A stretch of 64,000 bases of DNA from Flavobacteriia bacterium (GTDB taxonomy: Bacteria; Bacteroidota; Bacteroidia; Flavobacteriales; Flavobacteriaceae), in the NCBI GenBank assembly GCA_011391075.1, contig JAABRF010000001.1:1-64000 (forward strand). Reading direction: 5' to 3'. The position numbers and the translations under genes were made by a program. Each line of letters opens with the position of its first letter. Positions within the stretch are counted from its first letter, which is position 1. Positions 44,071 to 53,089 of the stretch are shown here, piece after piece. The notes beneath the pieces were generated by a model. That model did no database searches. It was not told where the DNA came from and saw only the letters and a program-made list of their open reading frames with translations.

Positions 44071-45660
44071 CTATTTAAATTCGCTAGTGAAATGCAACCT
44101 TACAGTTGGATATTTTTGTTGGCTCATTTGGATGGAAAATGCTGAATCGGCTAAAAAGACCAATTGTCCTTGTTTATCTCGAGCCAAATAACGTTGCTTG
44201 ATTCTTACAAATTCTTTATACTCTTCATTATTTGGGTTTTCAGGATCTACCCAGCAAGCCTTGTGCACATTGATATTTTCATAAGTACATTTGGCCCCAT
44301 ATTCGTGTTCCAAACGATATTGGATAACTTCATATTGCAAAGCACCAACAGTACCAATAATTTTTCTACCATTGGATTCCATGGTAAATAATTGCGCAAC
44401 CCCTTCATCCATTAATTGATCCACACCTTTAGCCATTTGTTTGGATTTCATCGGATCTGCGTTGTTGATATACCTAAAATGTTCGGGTGAAAAGCTAGGT
44501 ATTCCTTTGAAATTCAAGAACTCACCTTCGGTTAAAGTATCTCCGATTTTAAAATTTCCGGTATCAGGCAAACCAACGATATCTCCGGGATACGATTTTT
44601 CAATAATTTCTTTCTTTTCTGCAAAAAAAGTATTGGGACTTGAAAATTTAAAACGTTTGTCCAATCTCACGTGTAAATATGGTACATTACGGGTAAAAAC
44701 ACCGGAAACAATTTTCACAAAAGCCAATCGATTGCGATGATTGGGATCCATATTGGCATGAATTTTAAATACAAAACCGGTCACTTTATCTTCATCCGGC
44801 TTAACCAATCGTTCATCACTCATTTTTGCCAAAGGTGCCGGAGCAATTTCAATAAAGCAATCCAACAGTTCTTTCACTCCAAAATTATTCAAAGCTGATC
44901 CAAAAAAAACCGGTTGTAATTTTCCTTGCAAATATGCTTCTCTGTCAAATGTTGGATAGATTTCGGTCACTAACTCCATTTCTTCTCTCAATGTTTGAGC
45001 CGACTTCTCTCCTATTTTCTTTTCCAATTCGGGACTTTGAATATCATTAAATTCGATTCCCTTGGATATCTTTTGCTTGTTTTCTCCCGAATACAAATTG
45101 AGTTTTTGCTCCCAAATATTGTAAATTCCTTTAAACTCATAACCCATTCCAATTGGGAAACTCAGTGGTACAACCCGCAAACCTAGTTTTTGTTCTACTT
45201 CGTCAAGGAGATCAAATGCATCTTTTCCTTCTCTATCCAATTTATTGATAAATACAATAATAGGAATTTGACGCATTCTACACACTTGAACCAGTTTTTC
45301 AGTCTGTTCCTCTACCCCTTTTGCTACGTCAATAACTACAATTACACTATCTACAGCTGTAAGTGTACGAAAAGTATCTTCTGCAAAATCCTTGTGACCA
45401 GGAGTATCTAGTATATTGATTTTTTTTCCATGATATTCAAATGCCAAAACAGAAGTAGCTACCGAGATACCTCTTTGACGTTCAATTTCCATAAAATCGG
45501 ATGTGGCTCCTTTTTTAATTTTGTTGCTTTTTACAGCACCAGCTTCCTGAATGGCTCCACCAAACAACAATAATTTTTCGGTCAAAGTTGTTTTCCCCGC
45601 ATCAGGATGTGATACAATACCAAAAGTTCTACGACGGGCTATTTCTTTAGTTAACGGCAT
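44071..45660 (-). CDS. prfC: Peptide chain release factor 3
   Basis: 529 residues. GTPase domain with IVSHPDAGKTTLTEKLL, QRGISVATSV, ILDTPGHKDFAEDT and FINKLDREGKD. The rest follows RF3: VTGFVFKIHANMDPNHRNR, EVIQYRLEHEYG and the C-terminal domain. RF3 removes RF1 or RF2 from the ribosome after termination. Promoter TATTTTTG (minus strand, 45742-45735), divergent from idi. Confidence 0.97.
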   Translation of the reverse strand: MPLTKEIARRRTFGIVSHPDAGKTTLTEKLLLFGGAIQEAGAVKSNKIKKGATSDFMEIERQRGISVATSVLAFEYHGKKINILDTPGHKDFAEDTFRTLTAVDSVIVVIDVAKGVEEQTEKLVQVCRMRQIPIIVFINKLDREGKDAFDLLDEVEQKLGLRVVPLSFPIGMGYEFKGIYNIWEQKLNLYSGENKQKISKGIEFNDIQSPELEKKIGEKSAQTLREEMELVTEIYPTFDREAYLQGKLQPVFFGSALNNFGVKELLDCFIEIAPAPLAKMSDERLVKPDEDKVTGFVFKIHANMDPNHRNRLAFVKIVSGVFTRNVPYLHVRLDKRFKFSSPNTFFAEKKEIIEKSYPGDIVGLPDTGNFKIGDTLTEGEFLNFKGIPSFSPEHFRYINNADPMKSKQMAKGVDQLMDEGVAQLFTMESNGRKIIGTVGALQYEVIQYRLEHEYGAKCTYENINVHKACWVDPENPNNEEYKEFVRIKQRYLARDKQGQLVFLADSAFSIQMSQQKYPTVRLHFTSEFK

Positions 45661-45734
45661 GTGAATGAGTTAAGGTTGAGTGTTTGCTAAATTTGAAATC
45701 TATCAAATCCAGTTTTTTCACTTTTAAAAGTTTG

Positions 45735-45789
45735 CAAAAATACACTTTTCTATTCGAATTAAAAGTATGGTAGGATTTTTGTAGTTTTG
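45735..45789. promoter_or_regulatory. Divergent -7 elements of prfC and idi
   Basis: Minus-strand TATTTTTG (45742-45735) for prfC and plus-strand TAGTTTTG (45782-45789) for idi, both exact TAnnTTTG matches, 39 bp apart. Confidence 0.65.
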
Positions 45790-45850
45790 CGTTGTTTAAA
45801 AGTTTAAAATATATTTTTCAAGTAGCCTATACATTCAACATCTCACACAA

Positions 45851-46384
45851 ATGAACGAAGAATTTGTAATCCTAGTCAACGAACAAGACGAACCAATAGG
45901 TTTGATGGAAAAAATGGAAGCACATCAGAAAGCAGTTTTGCATCGTGCATTTTCAGTTTTTGTTTTTAATGAACAAAATGAACTCATGTTACAGCAAAGA
46001 GCGGCCGACAAATACCATTCTCCCTTGTTATGGACCAACACTTGTTGCAGTCATCAGCGTGATGGAGAAACCAATATACAAGCCGGTTTAAGACGTTTGG
46101 AAGAAGAAATGGGCTTCACTTGCAATTTGGAAGAAGTTTTTTCGTTTATTTATAAAGCACCATTTGATAATGGCTTGACCGAACATGAGTTGGACCATGT
46201 AATGATTGGATATTACAATCAAGCACCAAAAATCAATACTATTGAAGTAGCATCTTTTAAATGGATGCCATTGGAAGCTGTTAAAAATGATTTGTTGGTT
46301 CATCCTGAATTATACACAGAATGGTTTAAAATTATTTTCAAAGAGTTCTATTCACATATAGACAAAGTGAATTTAAAAAATTAG
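45851..46384 (+). CDS. idi: Isopentenyl-diphosphate delta-isomerase, type 1
   Basis: 177 residues, Nudix-like fold. The active-site cysteine (C66 in WTNTCCSHQ), histidines around it, and the glutamates in LTEHELDHV (E111, E113) are present. It interconverts isopentenyl and dimethylallyl diphosphate for carotenoid, quinone and lipid-carrier synthesis. A MORN-repeat gene starts four bases after the stop and shares its transcript. Confidence 0.96.
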   Translation: MNEEFVILVNEQDEPIGLMEKMEAHQKAVLHRAFSVFVFNEQNELMLQQRAADKYHSPLLWTNTCCSHQRDGETNIQAGLRRLEEEMGFTCNLEEVFSFIYKAPFDNGLTEHELDHVMIGYYNQAPKINTIEVASFKWMPLEAVKNDLLVHPELYTEWFKIIFKEFYSHIDKVNLKN

Positions 46385-46388
46385 TTTT

Positions 46389-47090
46389 ATGATACCTAAA
46401 ATCAAATCTTATTTATTTCTGCTGATTTTTTTTGGAAGTTTGTTTACTTCAATTTATGCCCAAGACAGTATCAACTTATTGGATACAAATGGCAAATTTC
46501 ACGGAAAATATCGCAAACTATACGACAATGGTAATCTGAGATATGAAGGTCAATTTGATCATGGCAAAGAAATCGGGATATTTAAGTTTTATGCCATCAC
46601 AGGAGAAAAAAATCCCATAGTCATCAAAGAGTTTTCGCCAAAAACTGACAGTGTAAATGTGAAATTTTATGCATTATCCGGCAAATTGGAAAGTGAAGGT
46701 AAAATGTTAAACAAATCCCGTGAAGGTTTATGGAAATATTACTTTCCAGATGGTAAAACTTTGATGTCAACCGAAAATTACAAAAAGGATTTACTAGATG
46801 GAGAAACTCGTATATATTACAAAAACGGAAAATTGACTGAAGTTTCACAATATAAAAATGGAAAACTCGAAGGCAATCGCAAACGTTATGATGAAGATGG
46901 AAAAATAGTGGAAGACCTCCATTTTGCTAATGGTACCATGCACGGACCTGCTATTATTTATGATGAGAATGGAGCACTTTATGCAAAAGGGCAATATGAA
47001 AATGGTCTTAAAACCGGAGAATGGGAATTTATGATAGATGGTAACTGGATCAAAACTTCCAATCCTGAGAATTTCATCAATAATAAGTAA
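46389..47090 (+). CDS. Secreted MORN-repeat protein
   Basis: 233 residues with a signal peptide (1-24, SIYAQ). At least six MORN_2-type repeats of about 22 residues follow (GKYRKLYDNGNLRYEGQF, GLWKYYFPDGKTLMSTENY, GETRIYYKNGKLTEVSQYKNG, GPAIIYDENGALYAKGQY). Such proteins are common and poorly understood in Bacteroidota; some are annotated as 'YwqK-family antitoxin', but there is no toxin gene here. Coupled to idi by position only. Confidence 0.8.
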   Translation: MIPKIKSYLFLLIFFGSLFTSIYAQDSINLLDTNGKFHGKYRKLYDNGNLRYEGQFDHGKEIGIFKFYAITGEKNPIVIKEFSPKTDSVNVKFYALSGKLESEGKMLNKSREGLWKYYFPDGKTLMSTENYKKDLLDGETRIYYKNGKLTEVSQYKNGKLEGNRKRYDEDGKIVEDLHFANGTMHGPAIIYDENGALYAKGQYENGLKTGEWEFMIDGNWIKTSNPENFINNK

Positions 47091-47102
47091 AAGAAAAACT
47101 AT

Positions 47103-47316
47103 TAACCTGAGTTCGATTAAAATTAATTTTATTGTTCCGTTTAATTTTGAAAAGATTTCTCTCCCCAATTAAATTGGGGCTCGAAATGACCGATAATCTG
47201 TTATTTGGGTGGGTGATTTTTTCGGCTTTGCCGAAAAAATCACCCCATTTCAATAAATAGGATAGATCATTTCGAACGCAGTGAGAAATCTTTTTTTATG
47301 AATCGAACTCAGGTTA
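47103..47316. repeat. Palindromic MITE-like element, copy 1 (214 bp)
   Basis: Terminal inverted repeats TAACCTGAGTTCGATT (47103-47118) and its exact complement (47301-47316). Nested inside are AAAAGATTTCTC and its complement, TCGAAATGA and its complement, a hairpin CCCCAATT/AATTGGGG and a central 16-bp perfect hairpin GGGTGATTTTTTCGGC / GCCGAAAAAATCACCC with loop TTT. No coding potential. It fills the gap between convergent MORN and sppA genes. Related to the element at 58843. Confidence 0.85.
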
Positions 47317-47397
47317 TTAAATTGATCGTATAAAATCAAAAATTGATTTAACACGAATTGAAACATCGATTCAGTTATAAGGGGTTAACCAATTAAA

Positions 47398-47443
47398 ATT
47401 AAAAAAAAATTCGCCAAGCAATTATATATGCTCAGCGAATTTA
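47398..47443 (-). terminator. Terminator of sppA
   Basis: Minus strand: AAATTCGCTGAGCA / TGCTTGGCGAATTT stem followed by nine T residues. Confidence 0.8.
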
Positions 47444-47463
47444 TAGTGTTTAGTTATAAAAAA

Positions 47464-49218
47464 CTACTTAATTTTAATCTCAAAAGGTAAACGAGCTTGA
47501 ACTCCTTCCATTTTTTGATAACTTTTTATGGTTTTATACATTTTGTAATTTTCCAAACCAATTTCTTCTATCATTTTATTCTCTTGTGCTTTCATAAATG
47601 GATTGGCTGAAAATGCATCCTTGATATCTTTTTCATATCTAGGATAAACAGTGAGTTTGTATTTTTCCAATTTCACCAATTTGGCTGTATAAGCAATCGC
47701 ATCATTCAATCCGCCTAATTCGTCAACCAAACCAATTTCTTTGGCTTCTTTTCCAGTCCAAACACGACCTTGACCGATAGAATCAACTGCTGCAGTTGTC
47801 ATATTTCTACCAATTGCTACATGTCCGATGAACGTTTGATAAATCTCATCAATACTTCCTTTTATATAATCATGAAATTCGGTTGACAATGGTTCAAATG
47901 CACTGTAATTGGCGCCTTTATTCGTAGCAACTTGTTCTGCATTAATTCCCATATTTCCTGCCAATCCACTCATATTGGGAATGGCTCCAAATACACCTAT
48001 TGAACCGGTAATGGTAGTAGGTTCGGCAAAAATTCTATTGGAATTACAAGCAATGTAATAACCACCCGATGCTGCAACGTCTCCCATAGAAACCACAATT
48101 GGTTTGACTTTTTTGGTAATTTCGATTTCTCTCCAAATCAAATCCGAAGCCAAAGCACTTCCTCCGGGAGAATTGATTCGCAACACAATGGCCTTAACGC
48201 TTTTATCTTCTCTCAATTTTTTCAAGGCTTCCATCATGGATTCTTGTCCAATGTAAGATTCATCACCTTTACCATAACTTATTTCTCCTTGAGCATAAAG
48301 TACTGCAATTTTATCTTTGGCAGTAGAAATTATTTGGCCTTTACCAGATTCTATATAATCTGCTAAAGATATTCTTTCCAAATCTTTATCAACGGCCACG
48401 CCACTTAATTTCTTCAATTTAAGTTCATATTCATCGGCATAAAGGGCTTTATCGACCATTTTGTTTTGCACTGCTAATGTTATACTGGATGTTCCTAGTT
48501 TATCGGCAATCTCATTGAGTTCTGCTACAGATTTCTTGCGACTTAAGGCAATATCATCAAGAATCTCACCCCAAATGGAATTTAGGAAGGATAGTGTTTG
48601 CTCTCTATTGGCATCACTCATTTTATCTGATATAAAACCTTCCATGGCACTTTTATATTTTCCGTGACGAATCACTTCCATTTTAACACCATATTTTTCT
48701 TGAAATCCCTTGAAATACAATTTTTCAGTTGATAAACCTGAAAATTCAACCATTCCTACCGGATTAACAAAAATTGAATCGGCTACACTACTCAAATAAT
48801 AACTTTTTTGAGTATAAATGTCGGAATATGCTGTCACAAATTTCCCACTAGTTTTAAAGTCAAGTAATTTGTTTCTAATGGCTTGCATTTGAGAAATGCC
48901 GGCTTCAGTATTTAATAATTCAATACTGATACCTTTGATTTTATCATCAGTTTTTGCATTTTCTATGGCGTTTAAAATTTGAGCCAATTCAAATTTTCCA
49001 TCATTTGTTCCAAGCAATTCATCAAATGGATTGTCACTTTTGGGGACATAATCTTCTATTACTCCATCCAAATTAAGGGTTAAAACCGATTGATTTTTTA
49101 CTTCAATTTTGTCATCATCGCCTACTAATGCAGCGATTCCAATAAATAAAAACAGAATAAGGAACAAAGCAATAATAGTTCCTAAAATAGCTGCTAATAA
49201 ATTTCCTAAAAATCTCAT
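47464..49218 (-). CDS. sppA: Signal peptide peptidase SppA, 67K type
   Basis: 584 residues, tandem-domain form. N-terminal membrane anchor (about 8-33), catalytic lysine in the first half (RHGKYKSAMEGF) and serine in the second (VAASGGYYIA, about S383), with ITGSIGVFG following. It cleaves leftover signal peptides in the inner membrane, with the active site facing the periplasm. It is divergent from the His-rich gene. Confidence 0.95.
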   Translation of the reverse strand: MRFLGNLLAAILGTIIALFLILFLFIGIAALVGDDDKIEVKNQSVLTLNLDGVIEDYVPKSDNPFDELLGTNDGKFELAQILNAIENAKTDDKIKGISIELLNTEAGISQMQAIRNKLLDFKTSGKFVTAYSDIYTQKSYYLSSVADSIFVNPVGMVEFSGLSTEKLYFKGFQEKYGVKMEVIRHGKYKSAMEGFISDKMSDANREQTLSFLNSIWGEILDDIALSRKKSVAELNEIADKLGTSSITLAVQNKMVDKALYADEYELKLKKLSGVAVDKDLERISLADYIESGKGQIISTAKDKIAVLYAQGEISYGKGDESYIGQESMMEALKKLREDKSVKAIVLRINSPGGSALASDLIWREIEITKKVKPIVVSMGDVAASGGYYIACNSNRIFAEPTTITGSIGVFGAIPNMSGLAGNMGINAEQVATNKGANYSAFEPLSTEFHDYIKGSIDEIYQTFIGHVAIGRNMTTAAVDSIGQGRVWTGKEAKEIGLVDELGGLNDAIAYTAKLVKLEKYKLTVYPRYEKDIKDAFSANPFMKAQENKMIEEIGLENYKMYKTIKSYQKMEGVQARLPFEIKIK

Positions 49219-49418
49219 ATATTGATTGTTTAATTTAACTCTGATATATGTCGCAGCTCTTTGAAAATGTTACATATATGTTAAGAATCGGCTATTCAAA
49301 ATTTAAGATTTTTTCAAAAAATAGTTACTTCTTTAGACCCCAATTTATCCAATTTCTCAGAAATCAAACAAAAAAAGAATGTTTCAACAATAGAATTATA
49401 TATCTTTGACCCTGAAAT

Positions 49419-49760
49419 TTGTTTAAAAAGTTTCCTTATTCATTGAAAACTTTCTTTCGATCAAGTATAGCATTCTTACTCGTTTTGATATATGTGTTGC
49501 CTTCATTAGTGCAACTTCATCATCATCACGAAGAAGTTTTTCTATGTAACGCTGTGGACGAATACCATTTTCACACCCAACATGACTCCTGTGAAATTTG
49601 TAGTTTTCATGAAACATTATTTGAATTTGAACTACCGGTTTTTGACGTTGAAACGCTTGTTTACTTTTATCAAAATCTGGTATACAGTTTATCACTTTCC
49701 TTTACAATACAACCTCAGTATTCCTTTTCATTACGAGCTCCACCTGTTGAAATTATTTAA
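49419..49760 (+). CDS. Small His-rich membrane protein upstream of a TonB-dependent receptor
   Basis: 113 residues from a TTG at 49419, just after a -7 element TATCTTTG (49401-49408). One hydrophobic segment (about 15-32), then LHHHHEE, EYHFHTQHDSCEICSFHETLF, a cluster of eight histidines and three cysteines that looks metal-binding, and a second weak hydrophobic stretch. It lies 40 bp before the TonB receptor gene on the same strand. Such short His-rich proteins often precede metal-uptake or efflux genes in Bacteroidota. The overlapping minus-strand frame has no promoter and is less likely. Confidence 0.65.
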   Translation: MFKKFPYSLKTFFRSSIAFLLVLIYVLPSLVQLHHHHEEVFLCNAVDEYHFHTQHDSCEICSFHETLFEFELPVFDVETLVYFYQNLVYSLSLSFTIQPQYSFSLRAPPVEII

Positions 49761-49800
49761 CTTTTATCAACACGTAAGTAACATTTAAAATCGTAATAAT

Positions 49801-52026
49801 ATGTATAAATTCATACTCGTTTTGGGTTTGTTGTTCCATTTACCAATGGTTCAAGCCCAAAATACAATATCAGGAAGCATCCAAAACAGTCAAAACCAAC
49901 CACTAGAAGGAGCTTCAATTTTTATTTCAGAAACGCATCAAGGTACAGTCTCAGATGCAAATGGGTTGTTTCAACTCAATCATTTACCTAACGGAAAAAT
50001 AACCATTCAATGTTCATTTGTAGGATATGCCAATTATATTGAAACCGTTCAACTTTCCGGTCAACCCATACAACTTCAGATCATTCTTATGGAATCAGCA
50101 ATTGAATCTGAAGAAATTGTCATTTCAGCCGGATATAACACTACCCAGCATGATAATGCTGTAAAAATTGAAGTATTTAAGGTTCATCCCATGGAAGTAA
50201 AAATTACTCCCAATTTTACAGAAATGCTAACAAAAATTCCAGGAGTAGATATGATTTCAAAAGGCAGTGGTGTTTCCAAGCCTGTCATTAGAGGTTTGTC
50301 TATGAATGATATATTGGTTCTCAACAATGGTGTTCGTTTTGAAAATTATCAATATTCTAGCCATCATCCACTTGGAATTGACGAATTTGGGATTGAAAAT
50401 GTAGAAATCATCAAAGGTCCTGCATCTTTACTTTACGGTTCAGATGCTATCGGTGGCGTTATCAATTTTATCAAAGAAAAACCAGCTCCTGTCAATTCAT
50501 TTAAGGGAGATTACAATACACAATTCTTTTCAAATTCTTTAGGATTCAACAACAATATTGGTTTGAAAGGAGCAAGTGAAAAGTTTTTTGGGAGCATTCG
50601 ATTGGGTCAAAAATCCAATGCTGATTATCTTCAAGGTGGAGGCATATTTGTCCCCAATTCACGCTTCAATGAAAAATCTTTCAAATCAAATGTAGGTTTG
50701 ACCAATACTTTAGGCACCTTCAAACTTTTTTATGATTTCAATCAACAACGATTAGGTTTGGTTGAGGACGAAGCAATCGAAAGTATTGAAAAAAGAGGCA
50801 GAAAAGTTGAAATCATGTATCAAGGATTTAATAATCACTTGATCTCATCTCAAAATAAATTGCATTTGGGTAGCTATAAACTAGATGTTAATGGCGCTTT
50901 TCAAAATACGGAATTAGCTCATTTTGACGAAGCAGGTGGTTATGAGCTTCAAATGCAATTACAAACTTTGACTTATGAGACTAAATTCTATTTTCCTTCT
51001 TTAAAAAAATCGGAATACATCGTTGGTTTTCAAGGTTTCAATCAACAGAATATCAATATAAACGATCGGGAAACCATACTCCTACCCGATGCAGTTACTC
51101 AAAATTATTCCATTTTTGGGATGATGCAATTTCAACCCGTTGAAAAATTACGAATTCAAACCGGTTTGCGATTTGACACTAAGTCAATAGAAACCGAAGC
51201 AGTGACCGATGAAATAACATCTGAAATCATCAGAAATGCTTTAGACGTTTCATATCAAAGTTTGAGTGGTTCACTCGGATTAACATTTCATGTAAATGAT
51301 GATGCCTTAATCAGAGGGAATATAGCTTCTGCTTATAGAACTCCCAACTTAGCGGAACTCACCTCCGATGGACCTCATGAATTGAGATATGAAATTGGCA
51401 ATTCAGAATTGGATCCAGAAAAATCTTGGGAAACTGATTTGAGTTTTCATTACCACAAGAACGATTTCACCTTTGATGTAGCTGCCTATCTCAATACTAT
51501 CAAAAACTATATTTTCATTGCTCCAACCGGTTTAAATACTGATGATGGTTTACCCATTTTTCAATATCAACAAGCCGATTCAAAACTATATGGAGGCGAA
51601 ATAGGTATTCACTACCATCCTGAAAATCTCAAATTTTTACATTTTGAAACTACCTTTGCAAGTGTTGTTGGCAAGCAAAATGATGGTGCTTTTTTACCTT
51701 TTATACCAGCCCAAAAATTGAATTTTGAGGTAAGAGCCGAAAAAGAAAAGTTAGCTTTTTTAAACAATACTTTTGTGGCATTTTCAGTACAAAACGCATT
51801 CAAACAAGAAAATACAGCAGATGATGAAACGCTAACTGATGCCTATTCTTTATTTGATGCAAGTATGGGAGGTTCAATCCCTTGGCAAAAACAAGATATA
51901 AACATACAATTAAGTGTGACCAATATTTTTGATCAGAAGTATATCGATCATTTATCAACTTTAAAAGAAGTAGGATTGTTTAATCCCGGCAGAAGTTTTA
52001 ATATTTCACTAAGGATTCCTTTCTGA
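49801..52026 (+). CDS. TonB-dependent outer-membrane receptor, probably for a metal
   Basis: 741 residues. Signal peptide (1-19), a carboxypeptidase-regulatory-like domain (about 21-95: ISGSIQNSQNQPLEGASIFI), plug domain (about 125-230: IPGVDMISKGSGVSKPVIRGLS, VEIIKGPASLLYGSDAIGGVI), then a 22-strand-type barrel ending in phenylalanine (SLRIPF). It imports a substrate across the outer membrane using TonB energy. The small length, the VIRGLSMNDILVLNNGVR plug and the His-rich neighbour recall ZnuD-like zinc or other metal receptors; the substrate is inferred. Confidence 0.88.
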   Translation: MYKFILVLGLLFHLPMVQAQNTISGSIQNSQNQPLEGASIFISETHQGTVSDANGLFQLNHLPNGKITIQCSFVGYANYIETVQLSGQPIQLQIILMESAIESEEIVISAGYNTTQHDNAVKIEVFKVHPMEVKITPNFTEMLTKIPGVDMISKGSGVSKPVIRGLSMNDILVLNNGVRFENYQYSSHHPLGIDEFGIENVEIIKGPASLLYGSDAIGGVINFIKEKPAPVNSFKGDYNTQFFSNSLGFNNNIGLKGASEKFFGSIRLGQKSNADYLQGGGIFVPNSRFNEKSFKSNVGLTNTLGTFKLFYDFNQQRLGLVEDEAIESIEKRGRKVEIMYQGFNNHLISSQNKLHLGSYKLDVNGAFQNTELAHFDEAGGYELQMQLQTLTYETKFYFPSLKKSEYIVGFQGFNQQNININDRETILLPDAVTQNYSIFGMMQFQPVEKLRIQTGLRFDTKSIETEAVTDEITSEIIRNALDVSYQSLSGSLGLTFHVNDDALIRGNIASAYRTPNLAELTSDGPHELRYEIGNSELDPEKSWETDLSFHYHKNDFTFDVAAYLNTIKNYIFIAPTGLNTDDGLPIFQYQQADSKLYGGEIGIHYHPENLKFLHFETTFASVVGKQNDGAFLPFIPAQKLNFEVRAEKEKLAFLNNTFVAFSVQNAFKQENTADDETLTDAYSLFDASMGGSIPWQKQDINIQLSVTNIFDQKYIDHLSTLKEVGLFNPGRSFNISLRIPF

Positions 52027-52050
52027 TTTAAAATCTGATTTTCAGCTTTC

Positions 52051-52090
52051 AAAAACCGGAATTTACCTGATGGTATATTTCGGTTTTTTT
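52051..52090 (+). terminator. Terminator of the TonB receptor operon
   Basis: AAAACCGGAATTTACC / GGTATATTTCGGTTTT (two mismatches) with loop TGAT, then T-run. Confidence 0.75.
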
Positions 52091-52153
52091 AATTAATAAA
52101 AATGGCAATAAAAGTGAAAACCAACGGAATCAAAATAATTCTCTAAAAAACTT

Positions 52154-52161
52154 TACATTTG
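52154..52161 (+). promoter_or_regulatory. recR -7 element; predicts a leaderless mRNA
   Basis: TACATTTG ends only four bases before the recR ATG (52166). The expected transcription start falls on or next to the A of the ATG. Confidence 0.6.
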
Positions 52162-52165
52162 TCCA

Positions 52166-52783
52166 ATGAATTTTTCTTCAAAATTATTGGAAAAAGCGGT
52201 TGATGAAATGTCGCAACTACCCGGAATTGGCAAGCGTACTGCTTTGCGATTGGTTTTGCATTTATTAAATAGACCCAAATCTCAAACAGAACAACTGACT
52301 GAATCCTTGATTCAATTGGTCAATCAAATCAATTTTTGTACCTCATGTCACAACATCTCCGATCATGAAATTTGTGAAATTTGTGCCAATCCAAGAAGAG
52401 ACAGCGAAACTATTTGTGTAGTAGAAGACATTAGAGATGTCATGGCTATAGAGAATACAGCACAATTTAAAGGACTTTATCATGTTTTGGGTGGAAAGAT
52501 TTCCCCTATGGAAGGAATTGGCCCACAACACTTAAAAATAGATAGTTTGGTAGATAAAGTAAAAAGTGGACAGATAAAAGAATTGATTTTTGCATTGAGT
52601 TCGACCATAGAAGGTGACACGACCAACTTTTATATTTTTAAGAAAATTCAAGCTTACGATATTAGAATCACCACTATTGCTCGAGGAATATCAGTAGGAG
52701 ATGAATTGGAATATGCAGATGAAGTAACTTTAGGGCGAAGTATTTTACACAGAATTCCATTTGAGAATTCATTGAGAAGATAA
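52166..52783 (+). CDS. recR: Recombination protein RecR
   Basis: 205 residues. Helix-hairpin-helix [17 protein letters not shown] (about 18-34), zinc finger [17 protein letters not shown] (57-73), Toprim domain [12 protein letters not shown] with [13 protein letters not shown]. It acts with RecO to load RecA at gaps. Own promoter right before the ATG. Confidence 0.97.
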   Translation: MNFSSKLLEKAVDEMSQLPGIGKRTALRLVLHLLNRPKSQTEQLTESLIQLVNQINFCTSCHNISDHEICEICANPRRDSETICVVEDIRDVMAIENTAQFKGLYHVLGGKISPMEGIGPQHLKIDSLVDKVKSGQIKELIFALSSTIEGDTTNFYIFKKIQAYDIRITTIARGISVGDELEYADEVTLGRSILHRIPFENSLRR

Positions 52784-52840
52784 AAAAAGATTTATTCTCT
52801 AATTTTTTATTTTTTTAACTGTTTTAAAAAAGGAAGCAAA

Positions 52841-52974
52841 GTCCCGTAGGGACGAAATATCTGTAGTGAAATCAAACATGTAAATAAACACGCCGACCGT
52901 TGCAGCGAAGCTGCAACGGTCGGCGATAATCATATCTATTATCGTACTCTACAGATATTTCGTCCCTATGGGAC
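52841..52974. repeat. Nested-hairpin repeat element (134 bp)
   Basis: The ends are inverted repeats of 26 bp with one mismatch: 52841-52866 (begins GTCCCGTAGGGACGAAATAT) and 52949-52974. Each end is itself a hairpin (GTCCC-gta-GGGAC; GTCCC-tat-GGGAC). The centre is a GC-rich perfect 16-bp hairpin CGCCGACCGTTGCAGC / GCTGCAACGGTCGGCG with loop GAA (52891-52925). No coding potential. It lies between convergent recR and fabI and covers most of that 306-bp gap; the rest is plain A/T-rich DNA. Confidence 0.85.
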
Positions 52975-53089
52975 GGTTCCATATAGCGTATATATAGAAT
53001 ACTTTATTAATATTATTGAAAACATTTCCTTAAGGAAACAATAATCAAAGTAGTATTAATATATATTGGCAAACCCAATTTAAACCTCC

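Noticed and set aside
46389-47090. MORN-repeat protein as a toxin-antitoxin antitoxin
   Set aside because: It has a signal peptide and no toxin gene beside it; the antitoxin label in the family is not supported here.
49423-49695. 90-residue minus-strand frame opposite the His-rich gene
   Set aside because: The plus frame has a -7 element, a membrane segment, a metal-like cluster and a receptor gene downstream; the minus frame has none of these.
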